Source: Luzula sylvatica (taxonomy: Eukaryota > Streptophyta > Magnoliopsida > Poales > Juncaceae). Taken from it: 64,000 nt of DNA. A program made the position numbers and the translations under genes. The stretch is from positions 53,160,784-53,224,783 of the forward strand of contig OX326959.1 of assembly GCA_946800325.1 (NCBI GenBank), given 5' to 3'. Under the pieces are notes generated by a model. That model was not told where the DNA came from and ran no database searches. It worked only from the letters and a program-made list of their open reading frames with translations. Of the stretch, positions 14,501-27,800 are shown in pieces (positions within the stretch are counted from its first letter, which is position 1; each line of letters opens with the position of its first letter).

Positions 14501-17499
14501 TTGTGTGTGTTAGTCTTCTATTAGAGAGTATATTCAGAACAACATAAAAATTGAGTATTTTGCTCGTGTTAGACTTCAATTCTAACATTTTTAAGAAAAT
14601 GTGATAATTGACTTTTTTTTAAGGTGTAAGACTTCACTTTTTGCATTTTCAAGAGATTTGTTAAAAATTTTAAAATTTGTGTGTGTTCGTCTTCTATTAC
14701 AGAGTATTTTCAGAAAAACATAAAAAATGAATATTTTTCTCGTGTTAGACTTCAATTCTAACATTTTTAAGAAAATATGATAATTGACTATTTTTTAAGG
14801 TGTTAGACTTCACGTTTTGCATTTTCAAGAAATTTGTTTCAAATTTTAAAATTTGTGTGTCGTCTTCTATTACAGAGTATTTTCAGAAAACATAAAAATT
14901 GAGTATTTTGCTCGTGCTACACTTCAATTCTAAATTTTTTAAGAAAATATGATAATTGACTTTTTTTTAAGGTGTTAGACTTCACTTTTTGCATTTTTTA
15001 AAAAAAAATTAGAAAAATTTGAAATTTGTGTGTGTTAGTCTTCTATTACGGAGTATTTTCAGGAAAACATAAAAAATGTGTATTTTATTCGTGTTAGACT
15101 TCAATTCTAACATTTTTAGGAAAATATGATAATTGACTTTTTTTTAAGGTGTTAGACTTCACTTTTTTCATTTTCAAGAAATTTGTTTAAAATTTTAAAA
15201 TTTGTGTGTGTTAGTCTTCTATTACAGAGTATTTTCAAAAAAACATAAAAATTGAGTATTTTGCTCGTGTTACACTTCAATTCTAAATTTTTTAAGAAAA
15301 TATGATAATTCACTTTTTTTTAAGGTGTTAGACTTCACATTTTGCATTTTCAAAAAAAAATTAGAAAAATTTGAAATTTGTGTGGGTTAGTCTTCTATTA
15401 CGGAGTATTTTCAGGAAAACATAAAAAATGTGTATTTTATTCATGTTAGACTCCAATTTTAATATTTTTAAGAAAATATGATAATTGACTTTTCTCGAAG
15501 GTGTTAGACTTCACCTTTTGCATTTCCAAGAAATTTTCTTAAAATTTTCAAATTTGTGTGTGTTAGTCTTCTATTACGGAGTATTTTCAAGACAACATAA
15601 AAATTGAGTATGTTTATCGTGTTACACTTTCATTTAACATTTCTAAGAAAATATGATAATTGACTTTTGTTGTAGGTGTTAGACTTCACTTTTTGTATTT
15701 TCAAGAAATTTTTTGAAAAATTGGAAATTCGTGTGTGTTACTCTTCTATTAGAGAGTATATTCAGAAAAACATAAAAATTGAGTATTTTGCTCGTGTTAG
15801 ACTTCAATTTTAACATTTTTAAGAAAATGTGATAATTGACTTTTTTTTAAGGTGTAAGACTTCACTTTTTGCATTTTCAAGAAATTTGTTTAAAATTTTA
15901 AAATTTGTGTGTGTTAGTCTTCTATTACAGAGTATTTTCAGAAAAACATAAAAAATGAGTATTTTTCTCGTGTCACACTTCAATTCTAAATTTTTTAAGA
16001 AAATACGATAATTGACTTTTTTTGGAGGTAGACTTCACTTTTTGCATTTAAAAAAAAAAATTAGAAAAATTGGAAATTTGTGTGTGTTAGTATTCTATTA
16101 CGAAGTATTTTTAGGAAAACATAAAAAATGAGTATTTTATTCGTGTTAGACTCGAATTTTAACATTTTTAAGAAAATATGATAACTGACTTTTTTCGAAG
16201 GTGTTAGACTTCACTTTTTGCATTTTCAAGAATTTTTCTGAAAATTTTCAAATTTGTGTGTGTTAGTCTTCTATTACGGAGTATTTTCAAGACATCATAA
16301 AAATTGAGTATGTTTATCGTGTTACAGTTTCATTTAAAATTTCTAAGAAAATATGATAAGTGACTTTTGTTGTAGGTGTTAGACTTCACATTTTGTATTT
16401 TCAAGAAATTTTTTGAAAAATTGGAAATTGGTGTGTGTTACTCTTCTATTACGAAGTATTTTCAAGACAACATAAAAATTGAGTATTTTGTTCGTGTTAA
16501 ACTTCAATTAATACATTTTGAATAAAATATGGTAATTGAGTTTTTTATAAGGTGTTCGACTTCACTTTTTGCATTTTGAAGAAATTTTTTTAAAATATTA
16601 AAATTTGTGTGTGTTAGTCTTCTATTAGAGAGTATTTTCAGAAAAAACATAAAAATTGAGTATTTTGCTCGTGTTACACTTCAATTCTAAATTTTTTAAG
16701 AAAATATGATAATTCACTTTTTTTTAAGGTGTTAGACTTCACATTTTGCATTTTCAAAAAAAAATTAGAAAAATTTGAAATTTGTGTGTGTTAGTCTTCT
16801 ATTACGGAGTATTTTCAGGAAAACATAAAAAATGTGTATTTTATTCATGTTAGACTCCAATTTTAATATTTTTAAGAAAATGTGATAATTGACTTTTCTC
16901 GAAGGTGTTAGACTTCACCTTTTGCATTTCCAAGAAATTTTCTTAAAATTTTCAAATTTGTGTGTGTTAGTCTTCTATTACGGAGTATTTTCAACACAAC
17001 ATAAAAATTGAGTATGTTTATCGTGTTACACTTTCATTTAACATTTCTAAGAAAATATGATAATTGACTTTTGTTGTAGGTGTTAGACTTCACTTTTTGT
17101 ATTTTCAAGAAATTTTTTGAAAAATTGGAAATTCGTGTGTGTTACTCTTCTATTACGAAGTATTTTCAAGACAACACAAAAATTGAGTATTTTGATCGTG
17201 TTACACTTCAATTAATACATTTTGAAGAAAATATGGTAATTGAGTTTTTATAAGGTGTTCGACTTCACTTTTTGCATTTTGAAGAAATTTTTTTAAAATT
17301 TTAAAATTTGTGTGTGCTACTCTTCTATTAGAGAGTATTTTCAGAAAAACATTAAAATTGAGTATTTTACTCGTGTTACACTTCAATTCTAACATTTTTA
17401 AGCAAAATATGATAATTGATTTTTTTTAAGGTGTTAGACATCACTTATTTCAATTTCAAAAAAAAAATTAACAAAATTAGAAATTTGTGTGTGTTAGTC

Positions 17500-19250
17500 T
17501 TCTATTACGGAGTATTTTCATGAAAACATAAAAATTTAGTATTTTATTCGTGTTACACTTCAATTTTAACATTTTCAAGAAAATATGATACATTTTGAAG
17601 GTCTCTTAGACTTCAATTTTTGCATTTTCATGAAATTTTTGATAAAATTGAATTTGGTATGTGTCAATCTTCTATTACGGAGTATTTTCAAGACAACATA
17701 AAAATTGAGTGTTTTGCTCGTGTTACCCTTCAATTAAGACATTATGAAGAAAATATGATAATTGACTTTTTTTAAGATGTTAGACTTCACTTTTTGCATT
17801 TTCAAGATATTTTTTGAAAATTTTGAAATTTGTGTGTTAGTCTTTTATTACGGAGTAAAAAAAATGATTATTTTGCTCGTGCTACACTTCAATTCTAAAT
17901 TTTTTAAGAAAATATGATAATTGACTTTTTTTGAAGGTCTCAGACTTCAATTTTTGCATTTTCAAGAAATGTTTGAAAAAATTGAAATTGGTGTGTGTTA
18001 GTCTTCTATTACGGACTATTTTCCAGACAACATAAATATTGGGTATTTTGCTTGTGTTAACCTTGAATTAAGACTTTCTGAAGAAAATATGAGAATTGAC
18101 TTTTTTTTAAGGTGTTAGACTTCACTTTTTGCATTTTCAAGAAATTTTTTGAACATTTTGAAATTTGTGTGTGTTAGTCTTCTATTACGGAGTATTTTTA
18201 GGAAAACACAAAAAATCGTGTATTTTGCTCGTGTTACACTTCAATTAATACATTTTGAATAAAATATAATAATTGTGTTTTTTTATAAGGTGCTAGACTT
18301 CACTTTTTGCATTTTCAAGTAATTTTTTGAAAATTTTCAAATTTGTGTGTGTTAGTCTTATATAACGGAGTATTTTCAGAAAAAACATAAAAATTGAGTA
18401 TTTTACTCGCGATACGCTTCAATTCTAACATTTTTAAGAAAATATGATAATTAATTTTTTTTAAGGTGTTAGACTCCACTTTTTGCAATTTAAAATTTTT
18501 TTTAGAAAAAAAAGAAATTTGTGTGTGTTAGTCTTCTATTACACAGTACTTTCATGAAAACATAAAATTTGAGTATTTTATTCGTGTTACACTTCAATTT
18601 TAACATTTTCAAGCAAATATGATAATTGCCTTTTGTTGAAGGTCCTAGACTTCAATTTTTGAAAAAATTGAAATTGGTGTGTGTTAGTCTTCTATTACGG
18701 AGTATTTTCAAGACAACATTGAAATTGAGTATTTTGCTCGTGTTACCCTTCAATTAAGACATTTTGAAGAAAATATGATAATTGACTTTTTTCAAGGTGT
18801 TATACTTCACTTTTTGCATTTTCAAGAAATTTTTTGAAAATTTTGAAATTTGTGTGTTAGTCTTTTATTACGGAGTATTTTCGGGAAAACACAAAAAAAA
18901 TGATTATTTTGCTCGTGCTACACTTCAATTCTAAATGTTTTAAGAAATTATGATAATTGGCTTTTTTTGAAGGTCTCAGACTTCAATTTTTGTATTTTAA
19001 AGAAATGTTTGAAAAAATTAAAATTGGTGTGTGTTAGTCTTCTATTACGGAGTATTTTCAAGACAACATAAAAATTGATTATTTTGCTTGTGTTACCCTT
19101 GAATTAAGACATTCTGAAGAAAATATGAGAATTGACTTTTTTTTAAGGTGTTAGACTTCACTTTTAGCATTCTCAAGAAATTTTTTGAAAATTTTGAAAT
19201 TTGTGTGTGTTAGTCTTCTGTTACGGAGTATTTTTTAGGAAAACACAAAA
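17500..19250 (+). repeat. Six-monomer (about 1.03 kb) satellite duplication
   Basis: TGAAAACATA anchors at 17,521 and 18,554 head two closely related six-monomer segments. Both contain the rare forms GTCTTTTATTACGGAGTA and AATGATTATTTTGCTCGTG. The first copy has lost a short piece of subunit B near 17,855. Confidence 0.65.
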
Positions 19251-21899
19251 AATCGTGTATTTTGCTCATGATACACTTCAATTCTAAAAAATTTAAGAAA
19301 ATATGATAATTGACTTTTTTTTATGGTGTTAGACTACACTTTTTGCATTTGAAAAAAAATTAGAAAAATTTGATATTTATGTGTGTTAGTCTTCTATTAC
19401 AGAGTATTTTCAAGATAACATAAAAATTTAGTATGTTTATCGGGTTACACTTTCATTTAACATTTCTAAGAAAATATAATAATTTACTTTTGTTGTAGGT
19501 GTTAGACTTCACTTTTTGTATTTTCAAGAAATTTTTTGAAAAATGAAATTGGTGCGTGTTAGTCTTTTATTACGGAGTACTTTAAAGACAACATAAAAAT
19601 TAAGTATTTTGCTTGTGTTACGATTCAATTTTGACATTTTGAAGAAAATATGATAATTGAGTTTTGTTGAAGGTGTTAGACTTCACTTTTTCCATTTTCA
19701 AGAATGCTTTTGAAAAATATGAAATTTCTGTGTATTAGTCTTCTACGGAGTATTTTCACAAAAAACATAAAAACTCAGTATATATGTTGATCGCGTCACA
19801 CTTTAATTTTAAAATTTCTAAGTAAATATTTCAACTTTTGTTGAAGGTGTTAGACTTCAATTTCTTCATTTTGAAGAAATTTTTGAAAAAATTGAAATTG
19901 GTGTGTGTTAGTCTTCTATTACGGAGTATTTTCAGGACAACATAAAAATTGAGTATTTTGCTCGTGTTACACTTCAATTAATACATTTTGAATAAAATAT
20001 AATAATTGTCTTTTTTATAAGGTGTTAGACTTCACTTTTTGCATTTTCAAGAAATGTTTTGAAAAGTTTCAAATTTGTGTGCGTTAGTCTTATATAACAG
20101 AGTATTTCCAGAAAAAAAAACATAAAAATTGAGTATTTTGCTCGCGTTACGCTTCAATTCTGACATTTTTAAGAAAATATGATAATTAATTTTTTTTTAA
20201 GGTGTTAGACTCCACTTTTTGCAATTTAAAAAAAAATTAGAAAAATTAAAAATTTGTGTGTGTTAGTCTTCTATTACGCAGTACTTTCATGAAAACATAA
20301 AAATTGAGTTTTTTATTCGTGTTACACTTCAATTTTAACATTTTCAAGAAAATATGATAATTGCCTTTTGTTGAAGGGCCTAGACTTCAATTTTTGCATT
20401 TTCAAGAAATTTTTGAAAAAATTAAAATTGGTGTGTGTTAGTCTTCTATTACGGAGTATTTTCAAGAGAACATAAAAATTGAGTAGTTTGCTCGTGTTAC
20501 CCTTCAATTAAGACATTTTGAAGAAAATATGATAATTGACTTTTTTTTTTTAAGATGTTAGACTTCGCTTTTTGCATTTTCAAGAAATTTTTTGAAAATT
20601 TTGAAATTTGTGTGTTAGTCTTCTATTGCGGAGTATTTTCAGGAAAACACACAACATAGAGTATTTTGCTCGTGTTACACTTCAATTCTACAATTTATAA
20701 GAAAATATGATAATTGACTTTTTTTTAAGGTCTTGGACTTCAATTTTTGTATTTTCAAGAAATTTTGTGAAAATTGAAATTGGTGTGCGTTAGTCTTCTA
20801 TTACGGAGTATTTTAAAGACAACATAAATATTGAGTATTTTGCTCATGTTACCCTTCAATTAATACATTTTGAAGAAAAAATGATAATTGACTTTTTATA
20901 AGGTGTTAGACTTCACTTTTTTCATTTTCAAGAAAGTTTTTGAAAATTTTGAAATTTGTGTGTGTTTGTCTTCTATTACGGAGTATTTTCGGGAAAACCT
21001 AAAAAATTGAGTATTTTGCTCATGTTACACTTCAATTCTAAATTTTTTAAGAAAATATGACAATTTACTTTTTTTGAAGGTCTTAAGACTACAATTTTTG
21101 AAGTTTCAAGTAATTTTTGAAAAAAATGAAATTGGTGTGTTAGTCTTCTATTACGGAGTATTTTCAAGACAACATAAAAATTTAGTATTTTGCTCGTGTT
21201 ACCCTTCAATTAACACATTTTGAAGAAAATATGATAATTGACTTTTTTTTATGGTGTTAGACTTCACTTTTACCATTTTCAAGAATTTTTTTGAAAATTA
21301 TGAAAATTTTGTATGTTAGTCTTCTATTACAGAGTATTTTCAGAAAAACATAAAAATTGAGTATTTTGCTTGTGTTACAATTCAATTCTAAAATTCTTAT
21401 GAAAATATGATAATTTATTTTTTTTTAAGGCGTTAGACTTCACTTTTTGCAATTTCAAAAAAAAATAGAAAAATTAGAAATTTTTGTGTGTTTGTCTTCT
21501 ATTACGGAGTATTCTAATGAAAACATAAAAATTGAGTATTTTATTTGTGTTAGACTTCAATTTTAACATTTTGAAGAAAATATGATAATTGACTTTTTTT
21601 AAGGTGTTAGACTTCAATTTTTGCATTTTCAAAAAAAATTTTGAAAAATTACAAATTTGTGTCTGTTAGTCTTCTATTACGGAGTATTTTCATGAAAACA
21701 TAAAAATTTAGTATTTTATTCGTGTTACACTTCAATTTTAACATTTTCAAGAAAATATGACAATTGACTTTATTTTAAGGTTAGACTTCAATTTTTGCAT
21801 TTTCAAGAAATTTTTGAAAAAATTGAAATTGGTGTGTGTTAGTCTTCTATTACGGTGTATTTTCAAGACAACATAAAAATTTAGTATTTTGCTCGTGTT

Positions 21900-24800
21900 A
21901 CCCTTCAATTAGGACATTTTGAATAAAATATGATAATTGACTTTTTTTAAGGTGTTAGACTTGACTTTTTTCATTTTCAAGAAATTTTTTTAAAATAGTA
22001 AAATTTGTGTGTGTTAGTCTTATATAACAGAGTATTTTGCTCGTGTTACACTTCAATTCTGACATTTTTAAGAAAAATATGATAATTGATTTTTTTTAAG
22101 GTGTTAGACTTCACTATTTGCAATTTCAAAAAAAAAATTAGAAAAATTAGAAATTTGTGTGTGTTAGTCTTCTATTACGGAGTATTTTCATGAAAACATA
22201 AAAATTGAGTATTTTATTCATGTTGCACTTCAATTTTAACATTTTCAAGAAAATTTTATAATTGACATTTTTTAAGGTGTTAGACTTCACTTTTTGCATT
22301 TCTAAGAAATTTTGAAAAAATTGAAAATGGTGTGTGTTAGTCTTCTATTATGGAGTATTTTCAGAAACACCAAAAAAATTGAGTATTTTCCTCGTGTTAC
22401 ACTTCAATTCTAAAATTTTTAAGAAAATATTATAATTGACTTTTTTTAAGGTCTCTTAGACTTCAATTTTTGCATTTTCAAAAACAAAAATTGAAAAATT
22501 AGAAATTTGTGTGTGTTCGTCTTCTATTACGGACTATTTTCATGAAAACATAAAAATTGAGTATTTTATTCGAGTCACGCTTCAATTTTAACATTTTCAA
22601 GAAAATATGACAATTGACTTTTTTTGAAGGTCTTATAGACTCCAATTTTTGCATTTTCAATAATTTTTTGAAAAAATTGAAATTGGCGTATGTTAGTCTT
22701 CTTTTACGGAGTATTTTCAAGACAACATAAAAATTTAGTATTTTGCATGTGTTACCCTTCAATTAAGACATTTTGAAGAAAATATGATAATTGACTTTTT
22801 TTAATGTGTTAGACTTCACTTTTTGCATTTTCAAGAAATTTTTGAAATTTTTGTGTGTTAGTCTTCTATTACGGAATATTTTCAAGACAACATAAAAATT
22901 TAGTATTTTGCTTGTGTTTCACTTCAATTCTAAATTTTTTAAGAAAATATGATAATTTACTTTTTTTTTAAGGTGTTAGATTTCACTTTTTGCAATTTCA
23001 AAAAAAAAATAGAAAAATTAGAAATTTGTGTGTGTTTGTCTTCTATTACGGAGTATTTTCATGAAAACATAAAAATTGAGTATTTTATTCGTGTTGGACT
23101 TCAATTTTAACATTTTGAAGAAAATATGATAATTGACTTTTTTTAAGGTATTCGACTTCACTTTTTGCATTTCCAAGAAATTTCGAAAAAATTTAAATTG
23201 GTGTGTGTTAGTCTTCTATTACGGAGTATTTTCAGGAAAACCAAAAAAATTAGGTATTTTGCTCGTGTTACACTTCAATTCTACAAATTTTAAGAAAATA
23301 TGATAATTGACTTTTTTTTAAGGTCTCTTAGACTTCAATTTTTGCATTTTCTAAAAAAAATTTGAAAATTTTGAAATTTGTGTGTGTTAGTATTCTATTA
23401 CGGAGTATTTTCATGAAAACATAAAAATGGAGTATTTTATTCGTGTTACACTTCAATTTTAACATCTTCAAGAAAATATTATAATTCACTTTTTTTGAAT
23501 GTTTTTAGACTTCAATTTTTGCATTTTCAAGAAATTTTTGAAAAAATTGAAATTGGTGTGTGTTAGTCTTCTATGACGGAGTATTTTAAAGACAACATAA
23601 AAATTTAGTATTTTGCTCGTGTTACCCTTCAATTAAGACATTTTAAAGAAAATATGATAATTGACTTTTTTGAAGGTGTTAGACTTCACTTTTTGCATTT
23701 TCAAGAAATTTTTGAAAAAATTGAAATTGGTGTGTGTTAGTCTTCTATTATGGAGTATTTTCAAGACAACATAAAAATTTAGTATTTTGCTCGTGTTACC
23801 CTTCAATTAGGACATTTTGAAGAAAATATAATAATTGTGTTTTTTTATAAGGTGTTAGACTTCACTTTTTGCATTTTCAAGAAATTTTTTGAATATTTTC
23901 AAATTTGTGTGTGTTTGTCTTATATTACAGAGTATTTTTGGAAAAACATAAAAATTGAGTATTTTGCTCGTGTTACGCTTCAATTCTAACATTTTTAAGA
24001 AAATATGATAATTAATTTTTTTAAGGTGTTAGACTCCACTTTTTGCAATTTCAAAAAATAATTAGAAAAATTAGAAATTTGTGTGTGTTAGTCTTTTATT
24101 AAGGAGTATTTTCATGAAAATATAAAAAATGAGTATTTAGTTGTGTTACACTTCAATTTTAACATTTTCAAGAAAATATGATAATTGACTTTTTTTGAAG
24201 GGCTTCTTAGACTTCAATTTTTGCATTTTCAAGAAATTTTTTAAAAAATTGAAATTGGTGTATCGTCTTCTATTACGGAGTATTTTCAAGACAACATAAA
24301 AATTTAGTATTTTGCTCGTGTTACCCTTCAATTAGGACATTTTGAAGAAAATATGATAATTGACTTTTTTTAAGGTGTTAGACTTGACTTTTTGAATTTT
24401 CAAGAAATTTTTTTTAAATTATAAAATTTGTGTGTGTTAGTCTTATATAACAGAGTATTTTCATAAAAAAAATTAAAATTGAGTATTTTGCTCGTGTTAC
24501 ACTTCAATTCTGACATTTTCATGAAAAATATGATAATTTATTTTTTTTTAAGGTGTTAGACTTCACTATTTGCAATTTCAAAATAAATATATAAAAATTA
24601 GAAATTTCTGTGTGTTAGTTTTCTATTACGGAGTATTTTCGTGAAAACATAAAAATTGAGTATTTTATTCGTGTTACACTTCAATTTTAACATTTTCAAG
24701 AAAATTTTATAATTGACATTTTTTAAGGTGGTAGACTTCACTTTTTGGATTTCTAAGAAATTTTGAAAAAATTGAAAATGGTGTGTGTTAGTCTTCTATT

Positions 24801-27800
24801 ACGGAGTATTTTCAGGAACAACAAAAAAATTGAGTATTTTGATCGTGTTACACTTCAATTCTAAAATTTTTAAGAAAAAATGATAATTGACTTTTTTTTT
24901 AAGGTCTCTTAGACTTCAATTTTTGCATTTTCAAAAAAAAAATTGAAAAATTAGAAATTTGTGTTTGGTCTTCTATTACGGAGTATTTTCATGAAAACAT
25001 AAAAATTGAGTATTTTATTCGAGTTACACTTCAATTTTAACATTTTCAAGAAAATATGACAATTGACTTTTTTTGAAGGTCGTATAGACTTCAATTTTTG
25101 CATTTTCAATAATTTTTTGAAAAAATTGAAATTGGTGTATGTTAGTCATCTTTTACGTAGTATTTTCAAGACAACATAAAAATTTAGTATTTTGCTCGTG
25201 TTACCCTTCAATTAAGACATTTTGAAGAAAATATGATAATTGACTTTTTTGAATGTGTTACACTTCACTTTTTGCATTTTCAAGAAATTTTTGTGTGTTA
25301 GTCTTCTATTACGGAGTATTTTCAAGACAACATAAAAATTTAGTATTTTACTTGTGTTTCACTTCAATTCTAAATTTTTTAAGAAAATACGATAATTTAC
25401 TTTTTTTTTAAGGTGTTAGACTTGACTTTTTGCAATTTCAAAAAAAAAATAGAAAAATTAGAAATTTGTCTGTGTTTGTCTTCTATTACGGAGTATTTTC
25501 ATGAAAACATAAAAATTGAGTATTTTATTCGAGATAGACTTCAATTTTAACATTTTGAAGAAAATATGATAATTGACTTTTTTTAAGGTATTCGACGTCA
25601 CTTTTTGCATTTCCAAGAAATTTCGAAAAAATTGAAATTGGTGTGTGTTAGTCTTCTATTACGGAGTATTTTCAGGAAAACCAAAAAAATTAAGTATTCT
25701 GCTCGTGTTACACTTCAATTCTAAAAATTTTAAGAAAATATGATAATTGACTTTTTTTAAAGGTCTTAGACTTCAACTTTTGCATTTTCTAAAAAAAAAA
25801 TTAAAATTTATAAATTTGTGTGTGTTAGTATTCTATTACGGAGTATTTTCATGAAAACATAAAAATTGAGCATTTTATTCGTGTTACACTTCAATTTTAA
25901 CATTTTCAAGAAAATATTATAATTCACTTTTTTTGAAGGTGGTTAGACTTCAATTTTTGCATTTTCAAGAAATTTTTTAAAAAATTGAAATTGGTGTGTG
26001 TTAGTCTTCTATTACGGAGTATTTTCAAGACAACATAAAAATTTAGTATTTTGCTCGTGTTACCCTTCAATTAAGACATTTTAAAGAAAATATGATAATT
26101 GATTTTTTTAAGGTGTTAGACTTCACTGTTTGCAATTTCAAAAAAAAAATTAGAAATTTGTGTGTGTTAGTCTTCTATTACGAAGTATTTTCATGAAAAC
26201 ATAAAAATTGAGTATTTTATTCGTGTTACACTTCAATTTTAACATTTTCAAGAAAATTTTATAATTGACATTTTTAAGGTGTTAGACTTCACTTTTTGCA
26301 TTTCTAAGAAATTTTGAAAAAATTGAAAATGGTGTGTGCTAGTCTTCTATTACGGAGTATTTTCAGGAACACCAAAAAAATTGAGTATTTTGCTCGTGTT
26401 ACACTTCAATTCTAAAAAATTTAAGAAAATATGATAATTGACTTTTTTTGAAGGTCTCTTATACTTCAATTTTTGCATTTTCAAAAAAAATTTGTGTGTG
26501 TTAGTCTTCTATTACGGAGTATTTTCATGAAAACATAAAAATTTAGTATTTTATTCGAGTCACACTTCAATTTTAACATTTTCAAGAAAATATGACAATT
26601 GACTTTTTTTAAGGTCTTATAGACTTCAATTTTTGCATTTTCAATAATTTTTTGAAAAAATTGAAATTGGTGTATGTTAGTCTTCTTTTACGGAGTATTT
26701 TCAAGGCAACATAAAAATTTAGTATTTTTCTCGTGTTACCCTTCAATTAAGACATTTTGAAGAAAATATGATAATTGACTTTTTTGAATGTGTTAGACTT
26801 CACTTTTTGCATTTTCAAGAAATTTTTGAAATTTTTGAAATTTTTGTGTGTTAGTCTTCTATTACGGAGTATTTTCAAGACAACATAAAAATTTAGTATT
26901 TTGCATGTGTTTCACTTCAATTCTAAATTTTTTAAGAAAATATGATAATTTACTTTTTTTTTTAAGGTGTCAGACTTGACTTTTTGCAATTTCAAAAAAA
27001 AATAGAAAAATTAGAAATTTGTGTGTGTTTGTCTTCTATTACGGAGTATTTTCATGAAAACATAAAAATTGAGTATTTTATTCGTGTTAGACTTCAATTT
27101 TAACATTTTGAAGAAAATATGATAATTGACTTTTTTTAAGGTATTCGACTTCACTTTTTGCATTTCCAAGAAATTTCGAAAAAATTGAAATTGGTGTGTG
27201 TTAGTCTTCTATTACGGAGTATTTTCAGGAAAACCAAAACAATTAAGTATTTTGCTCGTGTTACACTTCAATTCTAAAAATTTTAAGAAAATATGATAAT
27301 TGACTTTTTTTGAAGGTCTTAGACTTCAACTTTTGCATTTTCTAAAAAAAAAATTAAAATTCGGAAATTTGTGTGTGTTAGTATTCTATTACGGAGTATT
27401 TTCATGAAAACATAAAAATTGAGCATTTTATTCGTGTTACACTTCAATTTTAACATTTTCAAGAAAATATTATAATTCACTTTTTTTGAAGGTGGTTAGA
27501 CTTCAATTTTTGCATTTTCAAGAAATTTTTGAAAAAATTGAAATTGGTGTGTGTTAGTCTTCTATTACGGAGTATTTTCAAGACAACATAAAAATTTAGT
27601 ATTTTGCTCGTGTTACCCTTCAATTAAGACATTTTAAAGAAAATATGATAATTGACTTTTTTGAAGGTGTTAGACTTCACTTTTTGCATTTTCAAGAAAT
27701 TTTTTAAAAAATTGAAATTGATGTGTGTTTGTCTTCTATTATGGAGTATTTTCAAGACAACATAAAAATTTAGTATTTTGCTCGTGTGACCCTTCAATTA

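Larger units (their letters stand above)
1..17400 (+). repeat. Satellite block 1 (first subfamily set)
   Basis: In this block subunit B mostly reads TATTTTCAGAAAAACATAAA or TTTTCAAGACAACATAAA, and subunit C alternates between forms with TTCTAACATTTTTAAG, TTCTAAATTTTTTAAG and CAATTAATACATTTTGAAG. Neighbouring monomers are often quite different while monomers several units apart match closely, the sign of higher-order repeats. The change to the next subfamily falls near 17,400, where forms with TTTCATGAAAACAT first appear. Confidence 0.75.
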